Source: Proteobacteria bacterium UBA2363
Lineage (GTDB): Bacteria; Pseudomonadota; Gammaproteobacteria; Xanthomonadales; UBA2363
Assembly: GCA_002344355.1 (NCBI GenBank)
Contig: DDTN01000021.1
Location: forward strand, 40,211-76,987
DNA length: 36,777 bases
Direction: 5' to 3'
Positions 15,421-25,561 of the stretch are shown piece by piece. The translations under genes were made by a program, and so were the position numbers. Under the pieces are notes generated by a model, which did no database searches, was not told the origin of the DNA, and was given only the letters and a program-made list of their open reading frames with translations. The first letter of the stretch is position 1; every line of letters begins with the position of its first letter.

Positions 15421-18400
15421 TTGATCGCCGAGTGGGTGCTGCTGGTGGTGTCGCTGGGCTATGCCGCGCTGCTGTTCAGCGTGGCCTGGCTGGGCGACCG
15501 CCGGCCGCTGCACCTGGAGCGGCCGTGGCTGCGCCCGGTGGTGTACTCGCTGGCACTGGCCGTGTACTGCTCGTCCTGGACCTTCTATGGCGCGGTCGGC
15601 AGCGCCGCCCGCACCGGCCTGGGCTACCTGCCGATCTACCTGGGTCCGCTGCTGCTGCTGTTGCTGGGCTGGCGCATCCTGGAGCGGCTGGCGCTGATCG
15701 CGCGCAGCCAGAACATCGTCTCGATCGCCGACTTCATCGCCTCGCGGTTCGGCCGCTCGCAGCGCCTGGCCGCCCTGGTGACGGTGATCGCCCTGCTCGC
15801 CGCGGTTCCCTACCTGGCGCTGCAGTACAAGGCGGTGGCGATGAGCGTCGGCGTGCTCACCGGCCACCCCGGCGGCGGCAGCCCCCTGGCCGACCCGGCG
15901 CTGTGGGTGGCGGCGCTGATGGCGCTGTTCACCATCCTCTACGGCACCCGTGCGGTCGACGCCACCGAGCACCACCACGGCATGATCCTGGCGGTGGCGC
16001 TGGAATCCCTGGTCAAGCTCGTGGCGCTGCTGGCGGTGGCGATGTTCGCCATGCTCTGGTTCGGCGGCCGCGGCCAGGCGCTCGCGCCCGCGGTGGCGCA
16101 ACTGGTCGCCCAGGCGCCGGCGGTCGGCTTCGTCGGCCAGACCCTGCTGGCGTTCACCGCGATCGTCTGCCTGCCCCGGCAGTTCCACGTCGCCGTGGTC
16201 GAATGCACCGACGTCGGCGACATCCGCCGGGCGCGCTGGCTGTTCGGCGGCTACCTGGTGCTGATCTGCCTGGCGGTGCTGCCGATCGCCGCCGCCGGCA
16301 CCGCCCTGTTCGGCCGCACCGGCGCGGTCGCCGAGGACAGCTTCGTACTGGCCCTGCCGCTGGCGGCCGGCCAGGACTGGCTGGCCCTGGTCGCCTTCGT
16401 CGGCGGCTTCTCCGCCGCCACCGGTATGACCATCGTCGCCAGCGTCGCCCTGGCGACCATGGTCAGCAACGACCTGGTGATGCCGGTGCTGCTGCGCCGC
16501 GGCTGGGCGCAGCGGCGCGCCGGCAACGTCGCCGGCACCGTGCTGTGGGTGCGCCGGATCGCCATCGTCGGCTTCGCCGTGCTCGCCTACGGGTACTACC
16601 GGTGGGGCGGCAGCGACACCTACCTGGCCGCCTACGGCCTGATGGCCTTCGCGGCGGTCGCGCAGTTCGCGCCCGGCCTGATCGGCGGCCTGTACTGGCG
16701 AGGCGCCAGCCGCCAGGGCGTCGAGGCCGGGATGGCGGCCGGCTTCGCGGTCTGGATCTACACCCTGCTGCTGCCGGCGCTGACCCGCGGCGGCTGGCTC
16801 GATCCGGGCTGGCTGCAGCACGGGCCGTTCGGACTGGCCTGGCTGCGCCCGGAACAGCTGTTCGGCCTGGCCGGGTGGGATTCGCTCAGCCACGGCACCT
16901 TCTGGTCGCTGCTGGCCAACGTCGGCACCCTGCTGCTGGTGTCGGCACGCTGGCGGCCGGGCCTGGACGAGCGCCTGCGCGCCGCGCCCTTCCTGGACCC
17001 GTATGCGCAGCGCCGGCAACTCGCCGGCGGCTGGCCGGCCTCGGTCCAGGTCGCCGACCTGCTCGCCCTGGCCGGGCGGGTGCTGGGCGAGCGCGCGGCG
17101 CGGCGCGCCTTCGCCGAGCACGCGCGCACCTCGGTGCAGGCGCTGCCGCTGGCGCAGGCCGCCGACCGCGGCTGGGTGCAGTTCACCGAGCGCCAGCTGG
17201 CCGCCGCGGTCGGCGCCGCCTCGGCGCGCCTGCTGCTGACCTCGGCGCTGCGCGGCTCCGGCATGGACCTCGCCGAGGTGGTGGCGGCGCTCGACGAGAC
17301 CGGCCAGGAGCTGCGCTTCAACCGCGAGATCCTGTGGACCACGCTGGAGAACATCGACCAGGGCGTCAGCGTGGTCGATCCGCAGCTCCGGCTGGTCGCC
17401 TGGAACCGCCGCTACCTCGAGCTGTTCGGCTTCCCGGAGGGCATGGTCTACGTCGGCCGGCCGGTCGCCGACCTGATCCGCCACAGCGCCGAGCGCGGCG
17501 ACCTCGGCCGCGGCGACATCGAAGACCACATCGCGCGCCGGGTCGGCCACCTGCGCGCCGGCACGCCCTACGTGTTCGAGCGGGTGCGCACCGACGGCCG
17601 GGTCGTCCAGATGCGCGGGCAGCCGCTGCCCGGTGGCGGCTACGTCACCAGCTACAGCGACATCACCCCGTTCAAGCAGGTCGAGCAGGCGCTGCGCGAG
17701 GCCAACGAGACGCTGGAGCGGCGCGTCGCCGAGCGCACCCGCCAGGCCGAGCAGGCGCAGCAGAGCAAGACCCGGTTCCTGGCCGCACTCAGCCACGACG
17801 TGCTGCAGCCGATCAACGCCGCCCGGCTGTTCGCCTCGGCCCTGCGCGAGAGCGACCAGCCGGACCGGCAGCGGCACCTGGCCGAGCGCGTCGACGCCTC
17901 GCTGCGCGCCGCCGAGGAACTGCTCGACGGCCTGCTCGACGTGTCCCGCCTGGAGGACGGCGCGCTGCGCCCGGAGCCGGCGCCGTTCGACGCCACCGAG
18001 CTGCTCCAGCAGGTCGCCGCCCAGCACGCCCCGGTGGCGCTGCAGCGCGGCCTGCGCCTGCACGCGCGCGGCGCGCCGCTGTGGACGGTGAGCGACCGCA
18101 GGCTGCTGCGCCGGGTCCTGCAGAACCTGCTGGCCAACGCCCTGCGCTACACCCGCGAAGGCGGCGTGGTACTGGCCGCCCGGCCGCGCGGCGACGAGAT
18201 CGAGCTGCAGGTCTGGGACACCGGTCCGGGCATCCCGCCCAACCACCTGGCGCGCATCTTCGAGGCGTTCGAGCGCTACCAGCAGCCGACCGACTGGGGC
18301 GAGCGCGGCCTGGGCCTGGGCCTGTCGATCTGCCAGCGGATCGCCGACGTGCTCGGGCACCGCCTGGCGGTGCGTTCGGTGGTCGGCCGTGGCAGCCTGT

Positions 18401-18849
18401 TCGCGATCCGGGTGCCGCGGGTGCCGGCGGGCGCACCGCCGGTGCCGGCGCCGGCGGCGCCGGTCCGGGACGAGGCCCTGGCCGGCCTGGTGGTGCTGTG
18501 CCTGGACAACGACCCGGAGATCCTCGCCGGCATGCGCGCCCTGCTCGGCCGCTGGCAGGTCGAGGTGCTGGCGGCGAGCACGGTCGACGATGCCCTGGCG
18601 CTGGTCGCCCGGCGGCCGCAGGTGCTGCTGGTCGACTACCACCTGCACGACCGCCTGGACGGCCTGGCCGCGCTCGACGCCCTGCGCGCGGCGATCGGCC
18701 ACGACCTGCCCGGCGCCCTGGTCACCGCCGACGGCAGCGAGACCCTCAAGCTGGCGGCCCGCGAACGCGGCTGGCGGCTGCTCACCAAGCCGCTGCGCCC
18801 GGCCTCGCTGCGCGCCTTCCTGGCGGCGACGCCGCGCCCGGCGGGCTAG
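15421..18849 (+). CDS. Symporter-fused hybrid histidine kinase, CrbS/MxtR type (acetate-responsive)
   Basis: 1142 residues from TTG 15421; GGGGGA lies ~7 bases upstream and no ATG or GTG in frame precedes the first membrane segment. Residues 1-~490 form a sodium:solute-symporter (SLC5) domain with about 13 membrane segments. A PAS domain spans ~635-755 and a short coiled coil follows. The HisKA box F-L-A-A-L-S-H-D-V-L-Q-P-I-N has phospho-acceptor H792. The ATPase domain has L-Q-N-L-L-A-N-A, D-T-G-P-G-I and G-L-G-L-G-L-S-I. A C-terminal receiver has D1072 in L-L-V-D-Y-H and conserved K1123. Kinases of this plan with a LuxR partner (CrbS/CrbR in Vibrio, MxtR/ErdR in Pseudomonas) control acs and actP, which are both nearby. 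It converges on the regulator gene. Confidence 0.9.
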   Translation: MIAEWVLLVVSLGYAALLFSVAWLGDRRPLHLERPWLRPVVYSLALAVYCSSWTFYGAVGSAARTGLGYLPIYLGPLLLLLLGWRILERLALIARSQNIVSIADFIASRFGRSQRLAALVTVIALLAAVPYLALQYKAVAMSVGVLTGHPGGGSPLADPALWVAALMALFTILYGTRAVDATEHHHGMILAVALESLVKLVALLAVAMFAMLWFGGRGQALAPAVAQLVAQAPAVGFVGQTLLAFTAIVCLPRQFHVAVVECTDVGDIRRARWLFGGYLVLICLAVLPIAAAGTALFGRTGAVAEDSFVLALPLAAGQDWLALVAFVGGFSAATGMTIVASVALATMVSNDLVMPVLLRRGWAQRRAGNVAGTVLWVRRIAIVGFAVLAYGYYRWGGSDTYLAAYGLMAFAAVAQFAPGLIGGLYWRGASRQGVEAGMAAGFAVWIYTLLLPALTRGGWLDPGWLQHGPFGLAWLRPEQLFGLAGWDSLSHGTFWSLLANVGTLLLVSARWRPGLDERLRAAPFLDPYAQRRQLAGGWPASVQVADLLALAGRVLGERAARRAFAEHARTSVQALPLAQAADRGWVQFTERQLAAAVGAASARLLLTSALRGSGMDLAEVVAALDETGQELRFNREILWTTLENIDQGVSVVDPQLRLVAWNRRYLELFGFPEGMVYVGRPVADLIRHSAERGDLGRGDIEDHIARRVGHLRAGTPYVFERVRTDGRVVQMRGQPLPGGGYVTSYSDITPFKQVEQALREANETLERRVAERTRQAEQAQQSKTRFLAALSHDVLQPINAARLFASALRESDQPDRQRHLAERVDASLRAAEELLDGLLDVSRLEDGALRPEPAPFDATELLQQVAAQHAPVALQRGLRLHARGAPLWTVSDRRLLRRVLQNLLANALRYTREGGVVLAARPRGDEIELQVWDTGPGIPPNHLARIFEAFERYQQPTDWGERGLGLGLSICQRIADVLGHRLAVRSVVGRGSLFAIRVPRVPAGAPPVPAPAAPVRDEALAGLVVLCLDNDPEILAGMRALLGRWQVEVLAASTVDDALALVARRPQVLLVDYHLHDRLDGLAALDALRAAIGHDLPGALVTADGSETLKLAARERGWRLLTKPLRPASLRAFLAATPRPAG

Positions 18850-18920
18850 CGGACGCGCCTCCCGGTCGTCTCTGCGTTCGCCGGTCCGTTGACGGGCGGC
18901 GCTCCCGGCGTGGCTGTCGG

Positions 18921-18940
18921 CGGCGGGCCGGAGCCCGCCG
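18921..18940. terminator. Bidirectional hairpin between kinase and regulator genes
   Basis: CGGCGGGC, loop CGGA, GCCCGCCG: a perfect 8-bp stem in the 96-base gap between the two convergent stop codons (18849 and 18946). There is no T tract. The position argues for a shared terminator. Confidence 0.45.
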
Positions 18941-18945
18941 GCCGG

Positions 18946-19611
18946 TCAGTCCTCCTCGGGCAGCACCGGCACCTGGCCGGGGTCGAGCTGCAGGCGCGAG
19001 GCCAGCAGGATCGCCTGGGTGCGGTTGCTGGCGCCGAGCTTGCGCAGGATCGCGGTCATGTGCGCCTTGACCGTGGCCTCGGTGACGCCGAGCTCCCAGG
19101 CGATCTGCTTGTTGAGCAGGCCGCTGCCCAGCATCTGCAGGACCCGGAACTGCTGCGGCGTGAGCTCGCGGATGCCGCGCGCGACCGCCGCCTCCTCGCC
19201 GCCCAGCGGCGGCGCCGCCATCGCCCCCGGCGGCAACCAGCGCTCGCCGTCGAGCACCGCCAGGATCGCCCGGCCGAGCTCGCCGGCATCGGCCGACTTC
19301 GGGATGAAGCCCAGCGCGCCGTGTTCGATCGCCCGGCGCATCACCCCCGGCTCCTCGCGCGCCGAGACCACCACCACCGGCAGCGCCGGGTGCTGGGCGC
19401 GCAGGTGCACCAGCACGCTGAAGCCCTGGGCGCCGGGCATGTTGAGGTCGAGCAGCAGCAGGTCGGCGTCCGGCTGCGCCTCGACCAGGGCGTACAGGGC
19501 AGGGGCACCGTCGGCCTCGTGCACGACCGCCCCGGGCAGGACGCGGGCGACCGCGCCGCGCAGCGCCTCCCGGAACAGCGGATGGTCGTCGGCGATCAGC
19601 AGGGTGGTCAT
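18946..19611 (-). CDS. LuxR-family response regulator, CrbR/ErdR type
   Basis: 221 residues. The receiver domain (1-~120) has acidic pocket D8-D9, phospho-acceptor D55 in L-L-L-D-L-N-M-P-G, and the conserved K in F-I-P-K-S. A LuxR-type helix-turn-helix occupies ~148-205 (E-L-T-P-Q-Q, L-N-K-Q-I-A-W-E-L-G-V-T-E-A-T-V-K-A-H). Its size and the neighbouring symporter-type kinase, acs and actP match the CrbR/ErdR regulators, which activate acetyl-CoA synthetase and acetate-permease genes. It is separated from the upstream actP by 152 bases with a strong hairpin, and it has a GACACT hexamer 7 bases before its ATG, so it is probably transcribed on its own. The likely binding site is the inverted repeat at 23173-23207. 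Confidence 0.9.
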   Translation of the reverse strand: MTTLLIADDHPLFREALRGAVARVLPGAVVHEADGAPALYALVEAQPDADLLLLDLNMPGAQGFSVLVHLRAQHPALPVVVVSAREEPGVMRRAIEHGALGFIPKSADAGELGRAILAVLDGERWLPPGAMAAPPLGGEEAAVARGIRELTPQQFRVLQMLGSGLLNKQIAWELGVTEATVKAHMTAILRKLGASNRTQAILLASRLQLDPGQVPVLPEED

Positions 19612-19618
19612 GGTCCGG

Positions 19619-19624
19619 AGTGTC
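19619..19624 (-). promoter_or_regulatory. -10-like GACACT next to the LuxR regulator start
   Basis: On the minus strand GACACT is followed by 7 bases (CCGGACC) and the ATG at 19611. The distance fits a leaderless transcript. CCGGA is at best a poor ribosome site. Confidence 0.38.
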
Positions 19625-19697
19625 GCATGGCGGCCGGCGGAACCGTCGCCCGCCCGTCACGCCGGGGCGCCCGGGCGGCGGCACCCGGACAGGGTGC

Positions 19698-19728
19698 GGC
19701 CCGGGCGGGGGAGTCCCGCGCCCGGGCC
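19698..19728 (-). terminator. Strong hairpin after actP
   Basis: GGCCCGGGCG (19698-19707) and CGCCCGGGCC (19719-19728) are perfectly complementary 10-bp arms. The 11-base loop can pair further (GGG with CCC). It starts 36 bases after the actP stop on the minus strand and upstream of the regulator's own -10-like element, so it probably ends the porin-DUF4212-actP transcript. No T tract is present. Confidence 0.5.
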
Positions 19729-19763
19729 GGCTGGCTGGCGGTTGCCGGAAGGTCCGGTGCCGC

Positions 19764-21479
19764 TCAGTGCACGGCGGCGGCACCGGCGCCGCGCGGCACC
19801 CGGATGTGCTCGACCATCTCGGCGATGTGCCGCGGCGGCGGCGCGGTCAGGCGCGAGACCACGATGGCGATCACGAAGTTGAGCGCCATGCCGACCGCGC
19901 CGATGCCCTCCGGCGAGACCCCGAACAGCCAGTTCTCGGGCACGTTGGCCGCCATCGGGGTGATGAAGATGCCCTTGAACCACAGGATGTAGCCCATCGT
20001 GAAGGCCAGGCCGGCGACCATGCCGGAGACCGCGCCGGCGGTGTTGGTGCGCTTGTCGAAGATGCCCAGGACGATCGCCGGGAAGAAGCTGGCCGCCGCC
20101 AGGCCGAACGCGAACGCCACCACCTCGGCGACGAACCCTGGCGGGTTTATTCCCAGCCAGCCGGCCACGCCGATCGCCAGGGCCGCGGCGACGCGCGCGT
20201 ACAGCAGCTCCTGTTTCTCGGTGATGTGCGGCATCACGACCTTCTTGAGCAGGTCGTGGGACACCGCCGAGCTGATCACCAGCAACAGGCCGGCCGCGGT
20301 CGACAGCGCCGCCGCCAGGCCGCCGGCCGCGACCAGGGCGATCACCCAGGCCGGCAGCCGCGCGATCTCCGGGTTGGCCAGGACCATGATGTCGCGGTCG
20401 ACGGTCATCTCGTTGCGCTCGTCGCCGGAGTAGAACATCTGGCCATCGCCGTTCTTGTCCTCCCACTTGATCAGGCCGGTCTTCTCCCAGTTGTGCACCC
20501 AGGTCGGCGCCTCGGCGTACGGCGTGCCGGTCATCTGCGGCCCGTTCAGGGTCTCGAACATGTTCAGGCGGGCGAACGCGGCGACCGCCGGCGCGGTGGC
20601 GTACAGCAGGGTGATGAACAGCAGCGCCCAGCCGGCCGAGCGGCGGGCGTCGCGCACCTTGGGCACGGTGAAGAAGCGGACGATCACGTGCGGCAGGCCG
20701 GCGGTGCCGACCATCAGCGCCAGGGTGATGGCGCCGATGTCGAGCATCGATTTCTTGCCGGCCGTGTACTCGCCGAAGCCGAGCTGGGCGCTGAGGCCGT
20801 CGAGCCGTTCGAGCAGGAACACGCCCGAGCCGTCGTTCAGGGTCGAGCCGAAGCCGAACTGCGGGATGAAGTGGCCGGTCAGCAGGATCGAGATGAAGAA
20901 GGCCGGCACCAGGTAGGCGAAGATCAGCACGCAGTACTGCGCGACCTGGGTGTAGGTGATGCCCTTCATGCCGCCGAGCACGGCATAGAAGAACACGATC
21001 GCCATGCCGATCACCACGCCGGTGCTGATGTCGACCTCCAGGAAGCGGCTGAACACGATGCCGACGCCGCGCATCTGGCCGGCGACGTAGGTGAACGACA
21101 CGAACAGGGCGCAGACCACCGCCACCAGGCGCGCGGTCTGGCTGTAGTAGCGGTCGCCGATGAAGTCCGGCACCGTGAACTTGCCGAACTTGCGCAGGTA
21201 GGGCGCCAGCAGCAGGGCCAGCAGCACGTAGCCGCCGGTCCAGCCCATCAGGTACACCGAGCCGTCGTAGCCGGAGAAGGCGATGATGCCCGCCATCGAG
21301 ATGAACGAGGCGGCGCTCATCCAGTCGGCGGCGGTCGCCATGCCGTTGGCGACCGGGTGCACGCCGCCGCCGGCGACGTAGTAGTCGCGGGTGCTGCCGA
21401 CCCGCGACCAGATCGCGATGCCGATGTACAGCGCGAAGGTGAGGCCGACGATCAGGTAGGTCCAGACTTGTACGGACAT
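19764..21479 (-). CDS. actP: Cation/acetate symporter, SSS family (VC_2705 subfamily)
   Basis: 571 residues with ~13 membrane segments. The start has a GAGGAGAA ribosome site. Family patterns include S-A-A-S-F-I-S-M-A-G near the start and G-G-L-A-A-A-L-S-T-A-A-G-L-L-L-V-I-S-S in the core. A soluble loop contains D-K-N-G-D-G (from residue 341), an EF-hand-like start that lacks the acidic twelfth position. The protein imports acetate or other short carboxylates with sodium or protons. It starts 10 bases after the stop of the DUF4212 small subunit, which always accompanies this subfamily, and the porin gene precedes both. Co-location with acs and the CrbS/CrbR-type pair supports acetate as main substrate. 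Confidence 0.92.
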   Translation of the reverse strand: MSVQVWTYLIVGLTFALYIGIAIWSRVGSTRDYYVAGGGVHPVANGMATAADWMSAASFISMAGIIAFSGYDGSVYLMGWTGGYVLLALLLAPYLRKFGKFTVPDFIGDRYYSQTARLVAVVCALFVSFTYVAGQMRGVGIVFSRFLEVDISTGVVIGMAIVFFYAVLGGMKGITYTQVAQYCVLIFAYLVPAFFISILLTGHFIPQFGFGSTLNDGSGVFLLERLDGLSAQLGFGEYTAGKKSMLDIGAITLALMVGTAGLPHVIVRFFTVPKVRDARRSAGWALLFITLLYATAPAVAAFARLNMFETLNGPQMTGTPYAEAPTWVHNWEKTGLIKWEDKNGDGQMFYSGDERNEMTVDRDIMVLANPEIARLPAWVIALVAAGGLAAALSTAAGLLLVISSAVSHDLLKKVVMPHITEKQELLYARVAAALAIGVAGWLGINPPGFVAEVVAFAFGLAAASFFPAIVLGIFDKRTNTAGAVSGMVAGLAFTMGYILWFKGIFITPMAANVPENWLFGVSPEGIGAVGMALNFVIAIVVSRLTAPPPRHIAEMVEHIRVPRGAGAAAVH

Positions 21480-21489
21480 GTCGTTCTCC

Positions 21490-21756
21490 TCAGTCCTCGT
21501 GCACGTCGAGTTCGCGTTCCAGGCGGTTCATCCGCCACGCGTAGTAGAAGATCAGCAGGACGAACACGTAGAGCGAACCCTGCTGGGCGAAGAAGAAGCC
21601 GAGCTTGAAACCGAAGAACTGGAACTGGTTCAGCCAGGGCGCGAGCACGATGCCCAGCCCGAACGAGACCAGGGCCCAGATCCCCAGGAGCACGGCCATC
21701 AGCCGCAGGTTGGCGCGCCAGTAGGCGGCGGCGTTGCCGTTGCCGGGTGTCGTCAT
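21490..21756 (-). CDS. DUF4212 small membrane subunit of the solute symporter
   Basis: 88 residues with two membrane segments (about 20-40 and 55-75) and short polar ends; W-R-A-N-L-R near the N-terminus and Y-Y-A-W-R-M-N-R-L-E near the C-terminus are typical of DUF4212. The start at 21756 follows a GAGGAGG ribosome site. It lies 11 bases after the porin gene and 10 bases before actP. Members of this family are regarded as the small partner of the VC_2705-type symporter, analogous in size and position to YjcH of E. coli but from a different family. Confidence 0.93.
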   Translation of the reverse strand: MTTPGNGNAAAYWRANLRLMAVLLGIWALVSFGLGIVLAPWLNQFQFFGFKLGFFFAQQGSLYVFVLLIFYYAWRMNRLERELDVHED

Positions 21757-21767
21757 GGTGTCCCTCC

Positions 21768-23099
21768 TCAGAAGCTGTACTTGACGTGGGTGTGCAGGCG
21801 GCGCAGCTCGCCGGAGGCGCCGTCCTCGGTCTCGCGCTGGCCCCAGATCAGCTCGGCGCCGATGTCCAGCTTGGGCAGCGGGGTGTAGATGAGGTTGGCG
21901 TGCGCCGAGTGCGCGCGCCGGGTGATGCCCAGGCCGGTGAGCGCGGTGTCGTTGTCGATCTCGGCGCGCGAGTAGAACAGGTTGCCGCGCAGGCGCGGGT
22001 TGAACACGTGGCGCCAGCCGACGAAGCCGGCGACCAGGTCGGTGGCGTGCAGGTCGCCGCCCTCGTCGAGCACCGCGTCGGTGGACAGGCCCAGCCCGAC
22101 GTAGCGGCCGATGCCGCGGCCGGCGGTGACCATCCAGCGCAGGTCGTCGCGGGCGCCGAGGTTGAAGCGGCCCGAGCCGCTCAGGCCGAAGCCGGTCTCC
22201 CGGCCGTCGGCGCCGGGCAGGGCTTCGTGGCGCATCGAACGCAGCAGGGCGGCGATGCCGACATGGCCCCAGTCGCCGCGCCGGGTCCAGCGCGCGGTCA
22301 GGTCGGGCAGCGCGCCGTCGTCGCTGGCCAGCCGGCCGGCGCCGGCCCGGTAGGGCGTCAGCACGGTCTCCGGATTCTCGATCGACAGCGTCCATGGCCC
22401 CTTCGTGTAGCGCAGCTGCGCCTGGCGCACGAAGGTGGTGCCCTCGGTCGGGCCGATGAAGTCGACGGCGTCGGGCAGGGCGGCGACGTCCTGGAAGTTC
22501 GACCAGGTCTGGCCGGCCAGCCAGCGGTCCCAGCTCACATAGGCATGGCGCACGGTGACGCCGTAGGTGTTGGTCGAGGCCTCGCTGCCGAGCGCGCCGC
22601 CGAACAGGTCGAACTCCAGGTAGGCACGCACCGGCTTGCCGTCGAACTCGCCGTCGGCGCCGAACCACAGGCGCGAGAACTGGGCATGGAAGTCGGCGTC
22701 GGCGCCCTCGGAGACGCCGGCCACCGGGATCGACTGCGGCAGGTAGAACAGCCGGCCGGCGCTGCCGTCGGCGATGTCGGCGCGGCTGGTGTCGCTGAGC
22801 ATGGCGTCGAGCTTGATGAAGCCGCCGGCGCTGAACCGGGTGCCGGGGTTGGCGGCGGTGAGGATCGGTGTGGTCTGGATCGCCGGGGCCGCCGGCGCGG
22901 CCGCCGGCGCCGGTGCGGCGGCGGGTGCGGCGGCGCGCTCGGCGACCAGTTCCGCGACCAGGCGCTCGAGCTGCTCGATGCGCGCCTCCAGGGCCGCCTC
23001 GCGCGAATCGTCGGCGGCAGCGGCCGCGGGCGCCAGCAGGGCCAGGGCGATCGCCGCCGCCAGCAGCGGCCGGCGGGATGTAAGGGGATGGTTCGACAT
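21768..23099 (-). CDS. DcaP-like outer-membrane porin
   Basis: 443 residues from ATG 23099, chosen for GAGGAGGA 6 bases upstream and the signal peptide (~residues 1-29, ending A-A-A-A-D-D). The mature N-terminus is a coiled coil (E-A-R-I-E-Q-L-E-R-L-V-A-E-L) and then an Ala/Pro linker. A beta-barrel of alternating strands follows and ends in the terminal Phe of Y-S-F, the signal for BAM-mediated insertion. The coiled coil plus barrel plan is that of trimeric DcaP porins, which pass dicarboxylates and other small acids. Here it heads the operon with DUF4212 and actP, so it probably supplies acetate or related acids across the outer membrane. The promoter should lie in the 241-base divergent region shared with acs. 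Confidence 0.85.
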   Translation of the reverse strand: MSNHPLTSRRPLLAAAIALALLAPAAAAADDSREAALEARIEQLERLVAELVAERAAAPAAAPAPAAAPAAPAIQTTPILTAANPGTRFSAGGFIKLDAMLSDTSRADIADGSAGRLFYLPQSIPVAGVSEGADADFHAQFSRLWFGADGEFDGKPVRAYLEFDLFGGALGSEASTNTYGVTVRHAYVSWDRWLAGQTWSNFQDVAALPDAVDFIGPTEGTTFVRQAQLRYTKGPWTLSIENPETVLTPYRAGAGRLASDDGALPDLTARWTRRGDWGHVGIAALLRSMRHEALPGADGRETGFGLSGSGRFNLGARDDLRWMVTAGRGIGRYVGLGLSTDAVLDEGGDLHATDLVAGFVGWRHVFNPRLRGNLFYSRAEIDNDTALTGLGITRRAHSAHANLIYTPLPKLDIGAELIWGQRETEDGASGELRRLHTHVKYSF

Positions 23100-23172
23100 G
23101 ACGCGTCCTCCTCGCGGGTCGGTAACCGGTGCCGGCACGGTGCGCCCGCGCCGCCGGCGCGTCGATTCGCCA

Positions 23173-23207
23173 TTGGTCGAATGCCCCGGTCGCCTACGAC
23201 CAAAGTC
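23173..23207. promoter_or_regulatory. Inverted repeat in the porin/acs divergent promoter region, candidate CrbR-type site
   Basis: TTGGTCG (23173-23179) and CGACCAA (23197-23203) are perfectly complementary arms separated by 17 bases. The right half also forms the smaller palindrome GAC-CAAA-GTC (23198-23207). The region is AT-richer than its surroundings. It sits 137 bases before the acs ATG and 74 bases before the porin ATG. A dimeric LuxR-type regulator binding here could drive both genes. Binding by the regulator encoded at 18946 is an inference. Confidence 0.5.
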
Positions 23208-23243
23208 ATGGCCGCCGGGGGCCCCCGGCGGCCCGGCTTGCGG

Positions 23244-23249
23244 CATAGT
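23244..23249 (+). promoter_or_regulatory. Probable -10 element of acs
   Basis: CATAGT is the only AT-rich hexamer close to acs. It predicts a transcript start near 23256 and an ~85-base leader. No -35 hexamer is present, as expected for an activator-dependent promoter. The inverted repeat would be centred about 68 bases upstream of that start. Confidence 0.35.
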
Positions 23250-23340
23250 CGGCGCCATGCCGCGTCGAGCGCCGGAAGCCCCGCCGCGACCGCGCCCGAC
23301 CGATTCGCCGCCAGTGCGGCACGGACCGCAGGAGCCCGCC

Positions 23341-25284
<1,944 letters not shown>

Positions 25285-25561
25285 GGGACGTCCGGCGCGC
25301 GGGACGCGCGGGGCGCGCGCTGGCGCCGGCCCCGGCGACCGGTGCCGTCCGGGCCGCGGGCGCCGCCCGTGCACCGGACCGATGCACCTGCACGCCGGCG
25401 CGGGCCCAGCGCGCCGCGGCCCGGACCCCGTCGCCCGGCGCGCCAGCCCAGGCCGGCCCGGGAGTCCCGGCGCGCTTTGCGTCGGCGGCCGCGCCCGGCC
25501 GGCGCCGCTTCGCTGTGCCCGTCTTCACGCCCCCTGCATGGAATCGCACCGGCGACCGCAC
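25285..25561. other. Gene-free region after acs with a 13-bp inverted repeat
   Basis: The 315-base gap between acs and the GbsR-type gene has no supportable coding region. It contains perfectly complementary 13-bp arms, GTCCGGGCCGCGG at 25347-25359 and CCGCGGCCCGGAC at 25414-25426. The 54-base interval holds further short dyads (GTGCAC...GCAC, GCGCCG...CGGCGC). It may fold into a cruciform-like RNA that ends the acs transcript. The last ~60 bases hold the promoter of the next gene. Confidence 0.5.

Noticed and set aside
15289..18702. Open minus-strand frame opposite the histidine kinase, continuous with the DUF294 gene
   Set aside because: It is Gln/Arg/Ala-rich low-complexity sequence that mirrors the codon bias of the kinase. 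The true DUF294 start is at 15288.
19620..21608. 662-residue open frame opposite actP
   Set aside because: It is rich in His, Asp, Gln and Arg in the manner of an antisense shadow in high-GC DNA. ActP is unmistakable on the other strand.
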